DNA of 64,000 bases. Origin: Symsagittifera roscoffensis (Eukaryota > Xenacoelomorpha > Acoela > Convolutidae). The notes below the pieces were generated by a model. The model saw only the letters and a list, made by a program, of their open reading frames with translations, had not been told where the DNA came from and made no database searches. Shown piece by piece: positions 10,748-20,290 of this stretch (position 1 is its first letter; each line of letters begins with the position of its first letter). The stretch spans positions 39,869,430 through 39,933,429 of the forward strand of contig NC_087065.1 in the NCBI RefSeq assembly GCF_963678635.1, given 5' to 3'. The translations under genes were made by a program, and so were the position numbers.

Positions 10748-11757
10748 TAATTAATTTTTTTTAATTGTGAGTTCAAATGGCTTCATTGATAAAGAACGAT
10801 TGGTAAACGGCGTCCTTAGAAAAATTGCAGATAAAACATAACCAAAATTATTCATGTTTGTGTCAAACCAAACACATTTCGCAAAGATAAATGCCAGGTC
10901 GCAAAGATAAATGCCAGCATTAAATAAGCATTATCAAAAAAACTACGCAAACAAACTTTAAACATCAGCATTTGTGGTAACTACGCAAACAAACTTGAGT
11001 CGACGCCCGTAGAGTGCAAAAAAGGTCAAAAATTTAGAGCGGTAATGATTACACTTCTTAAATCAAAAAACCCAAGCAAGAGAGAAACAAAAACTATGCA
11101 AAATTTAAAACGTTCACTATTTGACGCTTCAGATAAAGCATTCGTCAACGATAGAAAAACCTGAGCTGTCAAAAAAAGGTGTGCCGATGAAACTAAACCG
11201 ACATCATAAGTAGATTCAGATAAAATGGGACTTGTAAATACAAAAAAATTACAATAAATTTTTAGATTTTGTTGTTGCACGTTTTCTGAAGAGCTCAATG
11301 AATCATTACTTTTGGATCAATTTGAAACAATAATTATCATTATTGAGAGATCTGAGAGCTTAAACTGCAAAAACAGAGGCAAAAAAACTGGGACAAAAAC
11401 TCAACACAAGCCGTTGGGCAAGAATCTACCAAAAAAAATAGCCGGGTGAAAAGAAAAAACGTAAGCATTATTTACAAACTGTAAATTAAATTAAATCAGG
11501 ACCGCGACCTCACTAAAATCAAAGATAAGCAATAAGTGTATTAGAACACATGACAAAAAAAATTTAAAAATAATGAATTATGATCAGAACTTATTAAAAA
11601 GTTTATTTTTGTAAAAATGATATGATAACATTTATGTCATTCTAGATTTAAATTTTTTTGTGAGAATAGTTATTCGTAAAAAACATATAGGCTTTTAAAT
11701 CAAAATATAAAATCATTTGATACAAAAACGAATCAAAAAATTATACCAAGGAAATTG
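10748..11757. other. A+T-rich DNA with short direct repeats only
   Basis: The word GCAAAGATAAATGCCAG is repeated directly at about 10878 and 10898, and ACTACGCAAACAAACTT at about 10941 and 10980. No exon with credible splice sites is visible. The 90-codon minus frame at 11026-11298 has no recognisable family. Confidence 0.45.
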
Positions 11758-12070
11758 CAGGGACGGATTTAGGTTGGCGGTCCCCCCTTTGGTACTTTTT
11801 AAGAAAACCGTTTTTGGCCGACCGACCCTAAAGTTTTTCTAAAGGCGCCTTTGGCGCCAATATATACTAAGTTTGAGGGGGAGCGCGCCAAAAAAAACCG
11901 CAATTTTTTGTCAAAATTTTACAAAAAGTTCCCAAAAACTGCCAAAACAGTATCTTTTTAGTGCTTAGGAGAGCTCGGAAAATCAATTTGGTCGAACTAA
12001 AAACCTAAAAAAAGGTCGTCAAAACTTTCGAATTTTTTTAAAAAGAACGCATACCCCCCGCCCGAAAACA
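11758..12070 (+). mobile_element. hAT-like non-autonomous element, family E, one end missing
   Basis: Starts CAGGGACGGATTTAGG, a form of the CAGGGGCGGATCCAG ends typical of many hAT-type MITEs. The interior holds CCGACCGACCCTAAAG, then AAAGGCGCCTTTGGCGCCAA, then a G-rich GGGGGAGCGCGCC, as in the copies at 36137 and 43167 (reversed). A G+C-rich CCCCCCGCCCG marks the right side at about 12054, but no clear inverted end follows. Non-coding. Confidence 0.6.
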
Positions 12071-13160
12071 GTTTTTTTTGTGAAATTCAAAATTGAATTT
12101 TTTAAAATGAAGGTCGGTGATGTTAATGTCAAGCTTTTTTAAATAGATTGACTTAGGAAATGAACAGAAATAAAAAAAAACAAGAATAATAAAAAATTAA
12201 CCCGACAGTCTTAAAGTCGACAATTAATCAGCTGAAAATCATCCGCAAGTTTTGGCAAAAAATCACCTTACAAAAACTTGTATGGACCATATATTACTAA
12301 CCAAACCTATTTAGGGGATAGAGGAACATGTTGCATAGCATTAAGTGTACCACATTTATCTACGTAAGAAAAATTAGCATTTTTTCAAATTTACCACTCT
12401 ATGAACAAAGCTTTTAACGGTGAATAAAATCTGATACCCAATTTCAACACCCCTTGTTGATTGCCATGGTAATAATAAAAAAAAATATTTTTTTTTATAG
12501 TCTAAAATTTTGTGTTATTTTTTTTAGAAAGGGCAATAAATCAGGTGCAAAATGCGCGAATGAGTGATTGTAGCTAAAAAAAATTTAAATTTGTAGTAGA
12601 AACGAATTCGGATTCAATCTCCAATCAAATTTTTCTGTCAGCCTCTGTCTAATTTAGTCTCAAAAACATTTTTGATGGATTTATTACGAAGGTTTTAAAG
12701 TTTTCTACAATTAAAAACTATGAAATGCATCAATTCGTTGACAAAACTTAGAAACTGCAAAAAGATTATACGTAATATAACCGTATTATAAAATCCATCG
12801 CCCTATAAACTACCTAATAAAAATCAGAAACTACCTTACGGGACCATACTTGTAAGCGAGATTCGTAAAGGAACCATACTTCTAACCAAGTACCCTTGCA
12901 CGTTCACTCTTAATAGTGATAGTGAAGTTTGAACCATGCTGAAGAAAAATATGTGCTCAAAATTGGAATTTTGCGTGTTCGATGAAAAGCGTTAGAAATT
13001 TGCAGATAACCAGCAACAACACTTTTAGCACTTCGTAGTTTGGTCAATCAAACTGATGAAAAAAAGTATATTTATCAATTGAATTCCTAAAACCTGCATG
13101 AATAAAAAATTTTACTGGACCATTTTTTAGCTGTACATTGAAAGTATTAGATTCAGTTTT
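12071..13160. other. A+T-rich DNA, no feature recognised
   Basis: Runs of A and T with dense stop codons. No exon or known repeat copy could be supported. Confidence 0.45.
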
Positions 13161-13168
13161 GAGCAAAT

Positions 13169-13384
13169 GTGTTAATAAGAGGCGGGGTTTGGTCAAGAGA
13201 GCTCAAAATTACTTATGCTGAACAATCTCAGACCCTGGACAAATATTCTTTATTTGATTCCTTATTTGATGGTTTATTCTATCAACACCTAGCAAAGGGC
13301 GAAATGTGTGCATACTTGGGGGAATCCCTTCGCGATGTGGCGAATAAATATAGGCAAATTAACACTGAAGCTACTAAGCATTGA
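13169..13384 (+). other. Unassigned open frame, possible exon or retrocopy fragment
   Basis: A 71-codon frame starts at a GTG, not an ATG, and ends with TGA. Its second half has a balanced composition (for example YSLFDSLFDGLF and KGEMCAYLGESLRDVANKY), predicted mainly helical. The local sequence is less A+T rich than its flanks. A possible acceptor, AATAAG followed by AGGCGGGG, lies at about 13180. No family is recognised and no partner exon was found. Confidence 0.25.
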
Positions 13385-13633
13385 TTATTCCAGCATCAAA
13401 AAATTTTACGAACTCACATGAAACAAAAATACTGCTCACATTAGGGCAAAACGCTGATTGTTCTGTCTGCCCCTTAAAACCCAGAAATTAATTTTTCAAA
13501 AACTTTTCCAACTTTCAAAAAATATGAAACCGGAAAAAGTTTCAATAAAAATTGGGGAAAAATGACTCTTTTATAAATTTTTATTGAAAATTTAACACCC
13601 ACTCAATGTGTAAAGTATGAAGTGAAGCAGCCA

Positions 13634-14078
13634 CAAGACTGCTCATATCAAAACAAGGCCTTAATTGTTCCGGCGGTAGTCTATGTTGCGTCAAGTAAAT
13701 TAAGATTCAACTTTCGTGATAATTTAATTTTAAAAAAATAATAAAAAATATTTTTTATTTATTTATAAAATATTTATAAAAATCTCAAAAATGCACAAAG
13801 GGATGTAACTTCATAGCCCTATCTATTTATGAAGAAAAGTCACAGCACTATAGAATTATGAAAATTGTCGCAGCTGAAATTTGTTTTTTTAATTTGAGCT
13901 CAAGACAAAGTTATTTTTTTAAACTTTTTTATACTCTATAATAAAAAAATTCCGTCAAAAATAGATAGATATTTAGCAGAAATGTGCGTGAAAAAAAAAC
14001 ATTTCAAAAGTCACCTTAAAAACACTTTTTTCGAAAGCCGGAACAACAAGGCTGGTCGTATCATCAGGGCAAAAATCC
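13634..14078 (+). mobile_element. MITE-like element with TTGTTCCGGC ends (family A relative)
   Basis: The left end AATTGTTCCGGC (about 13653) is matched by the inverse GCCGGAACAAC at about 14035. Outside them are the related direct words GCTCATATCA and GGTCGTATCATCA. Interior words AATTTGAGCTCAAGACAA and ATTCCGTCAAAAAT recur in the copy at 7258. Non-coding. Confidence 0.55.
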
Positions 14079-14495
14079 TAAAATTTTAACTGCTCTTGAG
14101 GTAATGTGGAGTTGATTGTCCTCTTGATAAAGTTCTCCAATGATAAAAAATTTTGATGTTTTTTTTTATTTTTTTTTGTGCTCTCTTCCCACAAAAAGAA
14201 TCAAGTACTCAAGGTTAAAACTCATTTATTATCAGATCAACTAGCTCCACAATAGATAAGATTGTCTGCAAGAGCAAGTTGCAACCACACATTTAATAAT
14301 GTGCTTAAGCTCTCAGTTTTATTGATAAGTGGATGCACATGTTCGTCCTTGTAGCTTTAGAGACTAGATCTGTATGAGCTGGCGGATATCGGTACACAGA
14401 TCCGACAAAACGCAGATCATAAAAAACGCAGATCGATGTTTTTTCCAATTCTCATATAAAGTAACGAAGTTTGTTTTCTGGGTTGTTTTTCATTA
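14079..14495. other. A+T-rich DNA, no feature recognised
   Basis: No exon or repeat copy could be supported. It contains a T-rich stretch around 14160. Confidence 0.4.
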
Positions 14496-15045
14496 CGAGG
14501 CTAAACTGTGCACTATATAGGGGCTGATATTGGTGTCGCTAGGTCGCTGAAATTCAGAGACAAGTCTTTAAATTTTATTCAAGCTTTATATGGATTCCAT
14601 TCACAATGTTCAAAATTGTTGTGGATTCCGCGCTCAAATACTTGTAATGTAAACTTTGTCGGCGCATTAGTTTTGTCGCTGACTCCGCAAAAAGCGAATA
14701 TAGCTAGGTGTTCCGAATTCCGCAAATGTAAACGTATGCCGCAAATGTAAGCAGATGCAGCAGATTCCGCTTACATGTTGTGGATTCTGCGGATTTCGCT
14801 TACAATTAACGAATTTCGCCTACAAATTGCGAATTGCGCTTACAGTTGCGGATTCCGCAAGAGCGCAGTTTCACTATAAACATTTCTTATTTAATTGTGA
14901 ATTTCACAAACTTTTCCAGATTCAGTAAAGTTCGTTGCATGCGAAAAATTGACTTTTTTGGAGCAATTTTGAGCAATACTGCGCTCTAGTTATTGATTCC
15001 CGGAATACAAAACAGCAAAGAAGATGAACGAAAACAAGCAATGTT
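14496..15045 (+). repeat. Dispersed repeat B with internal GCGGATTCCGC minisatellite
   Basis: It opens with CATTACGAGGCTAAACTGTG and aligns with the copy beginning at 31258. Between about 14740 and 14865 a unit of roughly 21-22 bp of the form TGCGGATTCCGCTTACAAT is repeated five to six times with changes. The right part ends with GAGCAATTTTGAGCAATACTG and CAGCAAAGAAGA, also found at 32296-32356. AAACTGTGCACT near the left and its near-inverse AGAGCGCAGTTT at about 14861 may be short inverted ends. Confidence 0.65.
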
Positions 15046-15990
15046 ACGTCCGTTTACGTAAAACAATCTGTTTTCGACTTGTTGCGTAATCAATTTCGGC
15101 AATAAAGGTTTCATTGAACATTTTTGAACCTTGCTTAACATAGATATTTACTCCCTGCGTTCAAATTCAAAAAGATGTTTTAACGTGCAATCATGTTTGA
15201 TAAAATTCTGGGGGTTTTCAAATTTGCCATTTGATACTATAATCCTTGCCTAATTCATATGCGCTTTTAATTTTTTATCTATGATACTAAATGCGCAACG
15301 TGAACTGTTTATGGCTGTTGGGCGAGGACCCGTAACTTTTAATTGAAAATTCAATATCAAATTTTAAAATAAATAAGTTTATCAAAACTCGTGGTCGGAA
15401 GATTTGGGGCTTTCTCATGATACTATCAGTCTTATTACCGTATTAGATTTTTCTGGATTGGTAGACAATTTTTCCTCTAATTGGTTCCTTGATCATGTTC
15501 CTTAGTTTTTATTGCTTTAAAAAATAAGAAGTTCATAATTTATCTTCGTCCTCTGAAGGGCATAGTTAGATTTCTGCGAAATGGTGGGCGAATTTAAAGA
15601 AAACTTAAAGCATATACGCCTCGCGCAACTGTTAGAAAATTCGTGTCAAAAAGATCATTGATGGACACTTATTGAAGTTAAAAGCAGATTGAAAATACTT
15701 TTTGCTCTGAAACTAACAGAATCTCAAAAACATTGTCTGCATGGTTTTGTTGAAAGTTCAAGTCAGTTTTGTCGCATTCAGCAATGTATACGCTACTGAT
15801 TGTTCCGACGGATCGTTTTAGTGAGGTGTACACTTTCAACTTCGGATAAGTCACGCTTGGATTAAAACTAAAAGATTGCAGTCGTGCAAACTCATCATAT
15901 TAATTAATGGTGGTTAGTACTTTTTATACCTGAAAAATTAAACCACGATAAGTGTTTTTCTCTTCAACAACTAACTAATTTTAACTACAC
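15046..15990. other. 3' flank of the polyQ gene, no separate gene seen
   Basis: A TTGTTCCGAC motif of the MITE family occurs at about 15800 without a clear partner. On the minus strand TTTTTCAG at about 15935 is a possible acceptor. It would permit an alternative last exon of the gene at 16034-18783, coding only four residues before a stop. Confidence 0.35.
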
Positions 15991-16033
15991 TCTTGTCAAG
16001 AAGTACTCGTATCTGTCTTGTAGTTTTTGAAAC

Positions 16034-16106
16034 CTACCTAGGATTTGGTAGATTGACGGGGGAGGGGGTAGACGCTGAGTTCGTCATGGAAACCCCCACA
16101 ACTGCA

Positions 16107-16161
<55 letters not shown>

Positions 16162-16245
16162 GCATGAGGGTCACAGCAACGGCACCCTCCGATTGGTCAG
16201 AATTGCGAACGCTCTGTTCAGATGTTGCACTTCCAGCACAGTTTC
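16034..16245 (-). CDS. Terminal exon with polyglutamine tract of the EVH1-like gene
   Basis: The exon begins after an acceptor ending TTTTAG at 16246 and stops at TAG 16034-16036. It is much less A+T rich than its flanks. It encodes a Ser/Thr/Ala-rich segment, then 18 glutamines all encoded by CAA, then a short Ser/Pro-rich tail ending NLPNPR. The two first bases complete a codon left open by the donor at 17108, giving ...SGFDG joined to NCAGSA. This phase match is the main reason for placing it in the same gene. A donor CCTAG/GTAGGT overlaps the stop, so splicing to a tiny further exon near 15930 is an alternative. The opposite-strand polycysteine frame is rejected. Confidence 0.55.
16107..16163. 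repeat. Trinucleotide microsatellite (TGT)n / (CAA)n
   Basis: An uninterrupted run of about 18-19 TGT units on the plus strand, read as CAA glutamine codons on the coding minus strand. With no CAG interruptions it should be length-variable. Confidence 0.95.
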
Positions 16246-16436
16246 CTAAAACATGAACTGTTACATTTGATGAAACAAATTGATAGAACTTAAATGACAA
16301 TTTTCACCTAAAGGTTTTAGTGTAAGTTTGCTAAACGGTTCGAAAATTCCCCTGAAAAGTGAGCGAAGTTTATACTTTTTCTACAGGTACAATTGCAAAT
16401 CAAAACAAAAATAGCCGGTTCCTGTGCAAGAAGCAC

Positions 16437-16990
16437 AGAGTGAAGAATGTTCCGACCATATTCATTAAAACTACAAATAAAAGTTCGCAAATAATTAAAT
16501 TTTTTAAATTAGCGTCGTTTTTGTACGTTTTGTGATGATAAAACTATACACACGCGTAAAAAATTAAGTAAGTTAGCATAATCGCCTAATAAGGTCTTCA
16601 AAAAAAAGAACAACAAACAAAAAATGATAAAATTTTCAAAAAAAAAATTGAAATTTTTATTGTTTTTTGAACAAAATGTTTAAAAATTATATAAATTTCT
16701 TGCCAATGAAGTGCCAAATATAACTTCCAAAATATTTTCCCTATAAATTTTTTTTAGCCTAAACGACCAATTTAACAAGTGATCATCACTTTATTCGGTC
16801 GAAATTAGACGAAAAAAAAATTTTAAATCGGTTTTTCTCGTCATTGGGATTTTTATGGGAACTTTTAAATTATTTTGCGTGGAAAATAATTTACCTAACT
16901 TTGCCTAATTTTGCGTTGAAAACAAAAAAAAATAAATCACACCCGAGTACAAAGTTCCTCAACGCTTTCAATTGTCGGAACAATTAGACA
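16437..16990. mobile_element. MITE-like element with TGTTCCGAC ends in the intron
   Basis: GAATGTTCCGACC at 16445 and the inverse ATTGTCGGAACAATT at 16971 bracket about 540 bp of A+T-rich non-coding sequence. The element lies inside the intron between the 1.4-kb exon and the polyQ exon. Assignment to family A rests on the ends only. Confidence 0.45.
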
Positions 16991-17108
16991 GTTTTCACCA
17001 AAATCAGTGGACTAATTTTTTTCTGACGAAAACTTATGAGCAGTTATCAGGGATAGTGGCAAGGAAATTGCTTGATTTTTGAAATCAATTTTTCAATACT
17101 GGACTCAC

Positions 17109-18522
17109 CATCAAAACCACTGTCAGTCTGACTCAAAACAGAGCTTCTCTGATTGGTCTTAATTGAAATCTCCTCGAAAGTAACGGACGAAGGTAACGCC
17201 GCAACACCTGGCGACAATTCCTCCTCAGTTTTGTTTTTCTCTTTGTCACCATTGTGACATCTAAGTGGGTCAAACTCATTCATATCTGCTTGTGACAGAC
17301 GACATCTTCGAGTGGTCGGGAAAAACAACGTCTTCTGAAACTCGAAATCATCATCTGAAGGGCTATCAGCTTCTCCGATTTCCTCCAAATCAGTTTCTAG
17401 TAATGTTGGTATCCCACCGAAGTCTTGGCAGTTGTCAGGTGCCTGACTGGTATGAGTCATCAAGTCGTGGATGTCGGGCGACATCAGCACTGACTCGGTC
17501 GGAGACGAATCTTCGGAACTTACTTCACGCGGGATCTCATTGGGTCGTATAGTAAATTTATGGCCATATTGATGCACGGTGAATATTTCGGAATAGAGTG
17601 CGTCACCAGTGTTTTCATAAAATCCCTGCTGGTTCACATTTCTGGATCGAGGAGGTATCGGAGCCGGAATCACCTGCTGCTTTTGTGTTTTCATGTTTTG
17701 TGCTTTTGTGTTTTCACTTTGAGCAAATTTCTGGCCATTATTTTGGTTTCTGGCAAACTGCTGCTGCTGTTGAGGTATTACACTAGTAGGCGGCGCTGGT
17801 TCTGTGATGTCACTTGTGTATTTTAATCCGAGTGCAGAAAGAAGCTTCTCATCAGGTATATTACACTTCAATGCTGCTTCTTGGTCCAAAAGTTGCATGT
17901 TCACCCGAGCACCGCACCGGTTCATTAAAGGTCGCTTTGTTTGTGATGAGCCCGGGACAACTGTGATACTAGAGTACTGACTCTCGTCTGGCACCCGAAC
18001 AGCAGTCGTGTATCCGTGGTGACCTGATGGCGTGATATGAACTTGGTGCACATCTTTGTTGTTGTGTTGCCGACCTCCTGCGACTTTCATTGGAGTCGAA
18101 GGCTGCGTCGGGCCACTTGGCGAAGATCCCATAACAGGAGACATTCCGGCAGGTCGTTTTGAAGATACAGCGTCGGTAATTGGGCGGGAAAGAGGTTTTT
18201 GAACCGGCACAATATGCGGTCGATGTTGGTTCATATTAGCCTTTTGTGAGTTGTGTTGTTGTTGGTGTGACGTGGTCGAAAAGTGTTCCATATTTGACAC
18301 GCTTTTAGGCCGGTCTGCAGATGGAGTAGAAGATTTTTTGTTACTTGAGGGGTTTGAACATGTCTGTTTTTCGTGGTGCTTTTGTTGGTTACTTTGGTGC
18401 GATGCGGGTTGAAGAGGCGGGTTGTTTCTAGAGGGCACGAAATTGGGAGGCTGAAAATATTCTAAATGCAGGCTACTTTGTTCTTCACTTAGCTCAATTT
18501 GATTCTCTAGTTCAAAATCGAA
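17109..18522 (-). CDS. Large internal exon, disordered Gln/Pro/Ser-rich region of EVH1-like protein
   Basis: This 1414-nt exon is open in one frame for 471 codons plus one base. The frame continues upstream into the intron, but the credible acceptor is TAGCCAG ending at 18523. It follows a pyrimidine-rich tract and keeps phase with the exon at 18719. The donor is GATG/GTGAGT at 17108, in phase with the polyQ exon. The product is low-complexity at first (His/Gln/Pro/Ser rich), then has two better-structured stretches: NRCGARVNMQLLDQ through LLSALGLKY, and an acidic Ser-rich part (EVSSEDSSPTESV, then SDDDFEFQKTLFF). Near the end is SQTDSGFDG. I do not recognise the family of this region; a scaffold or regulatory role is only a guess. 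If the donor at 17108 is not used, the frame ends at a TGA at 17047. Confidence 0.7.
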
Positions 18523-18718
18523 CTGGCTAGGAATGAAGCAAAAACAAGTTGAATCTGGAAATTTATATAAAAAGTACCACGTTTTTAATAAACAGATAAA
18601 TATTTGACACAGAGGGGAGGGGTAATCTGAAGAAAAATACTTTCGTGCGATGCAACAATCAAGATACATAGAGCTTGTTCGGGCAGGGGATGAATGAGGG
18701 GGGGATGAGTTGTCTTAC

Positions 18719-18783
18719 CGTGCAGCAGCTGAGAAATCTTAGGGCGTCTTTTTCACTCCCAAATCCCAGACCCCAGACACTAC
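18719..18783 (-). CDS. 65-nt exon, end of an EVH1/WH1-like domain
   Basis: Bounded by an acceptor TTGTTTACAG and a donor ACG/GTAAGA on the minus strand. It is open only in the frame that leaves two bases for the previous exon, and reads SVWGLGFGSEKDALRFLSCC. This resembles the last strand and helix of EVH1 domains, for example the VWGLNFGSKEDA.. form of Ena/VASP and VYGLGF of Homer. EVH1 domains bind proline-rich ligands in signalling and actin scaffolds. The exon is in phase 0 with the 17109-18522 exon. The rest of the domain would be encoded upstream, so the match is short and the family assignment is provisional. Confidence 0.5.
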
Positions 18784-19119
18784 CTGTAAACAAACAAAAT
18801 AAACACGTAAAAACAATCAGTCAGCTGGAACAATTAACAAAAGATAATATGAGGAAAACATCATACTTTTTCTACGAAAAGTGATACTTTCTAGCAGCAG
18901 TATCACTGCATTTTCCGAGTTTCAATTTTTTTTTTGAAAAGTCTACTTTGAAAAGTGAAATGGTCCAAATTTCAGTCAGAATACTTCAGTCGATCGCAAT
19001 TATATAAAACGAACTAGTTTTAGATCTTACATCGGCAGTTTGGAAGGGTACGCTTAGATGATTTATTTAAGTGAATTAATTTGTTTTGAAAAATGTTTGA
19101 AGTTCCCAAAAATACTTAC

Positions 19120-19145
19120 CAAATTGACATATTGGAGAAAGTGCA
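19120..19145 (-). CDS. Candidate 26-nt microexon upstream of the EVH1-like exon
   Basis: TTTCCTCAATTAG at 19146 looks like an acceptor and TTTG/GTAAGTATT at 19119 a strong donor. The 26 nt leave one base, which completes a glycine codon with the first two bases of the 18783 exon and gives ALSPICQFG before SVWGLGF. The phase fits but the peptide is not a clear EVH1 match. This exon is speculative. Confidence 0.25.
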
Positions 19146-19703
19146 CTAATTGAGGAAATGGTAGATCGAAATACGTTCAATCAATAGAGGGACAAAAGTA
19201 AAAAAAAACTAAACAAATATGGCGTAACTACTAAAAAAGGAAATTATTATGGTGCTATTTCACATCACATTATTTTCCCCATTGTGCTCTAGTTTTCTTG
19301 TGACATTACGTGAAAAAGGATATTTTTCTTTTTTTTTCTCTCGATGGTATGCAGATAATACATAGGAGGCTGTAAAGAAGTGTTATGTTGTATTTAAGGA
19401 AACAGCTCTGAATAATTTAGCAATCATAAAAAATTTAATGATTTCTACGCAGGTGCAACTAAACTGTAGCCATATACAATTATTCTATTCTATCCCAAAT
19501 AGTGACCTGTCTTTTTAATCTCACTTTCACTATTGTTGGTGCGAATTCAGAACGGACGTTCTTTGAGACCGAAATATCTAGTCTGAGATTGAAACATTTG
19601 GTGCCTCTTTTCTTTAAGTTTCACTCTAGTTGACTACACTTTTTTTATATTACTTGATTTAAAATTGCGGTTGTTAAAAGAAACTTGTCTTTGTCAAAAT
19701 TTT
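19146..19703. other. Intronic A+T-rich DNA between the gene and the LINE
   Basis: No further exon of the EVH1-like gene could be identified. If the gene continues upstream it does so across or beyond the retrotransposon. Confidence 0.4.
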
Positions 19704-19881
19704 AAAGAAAGAAAGAAAGAAAGAATTTATTTCTCTAGTCAGCATTAAATACAACATTGAATATATTTATAATTTAAGTTAAATGATGCGACTTAGAGAG
19801 GATAGACAACGGGACCTAAAGGTCCTCCAGGGTCTACCCTTAAGTTGTTCAAACATAAAGATTTAACACTAATATTTAATG

Positions 19882-19906
19882 AAAAAAAAAAAAAAAACGA
19901 AATTTG

Positions 19907-19947
<41 letters not shown>

Positions 19948-20122
19948 TGAAGTAGGTTTACTTCCGTAAGTTAAAATTTTTTGTTGGCGTTACTGAAAGA
20001 GCCCATCAACTTTAACTTAAGACAACCAGGTTCACGGTCGCAGGTGAGTTTTAAATAATTTTTAAGAAAAATAATTTTTTTTTTTTTTTTTTTCTTCCTC
20101 CTTTTTTTTTTTTTTTTTTTTA
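19882..20122 (-). other. A- and T-homopolymer tracts in the LINE 3' UTR
   Basis: On the element's sense strand an A-rich tract (20122-20075, two A runs split by AGGAGGAAG) is followed about 130 nt later by two T runs (19943-19906 and 19897-19882). The RNA could pair these as a poly(A)/poly(U) stem. Alternatively the A tract is an older tail followed by a second retroposed segment. Confidence 0.6.
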
Positions 20123-20290
20123 CTAAGTGTTTAATATTTTTCGAAAAATCGTAAAAATGGCCATATCTCCTAAACTACAAGGATTTAGAGCTTCATATTT
20201 TAGCACGAGAATCGGAAGCTAGAGCAGTTGCCTGGTAGCATTTAACCAACGATAATCATTTTAAAGAAAAAAGGAAAAAGGGAAAAAGTA

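Noticed and set aside
15993-16256. Plus-strand frame with a polycysteine run
   Set aside because: It is the reverse reading of the CAA repeat. The minus strand has credible acceptor and donor signals and phase agreement with the neighbouring exons.
18523-18669. Upstream extension of the large frame to an ATG at 18669
   Set aside because: A pyrimidine tract and AG acceptor end at 18523, and the peptide above it is Cys/Phe/Tyr-rich intron translation. The upstream exon at 18719 joins in phase without it.
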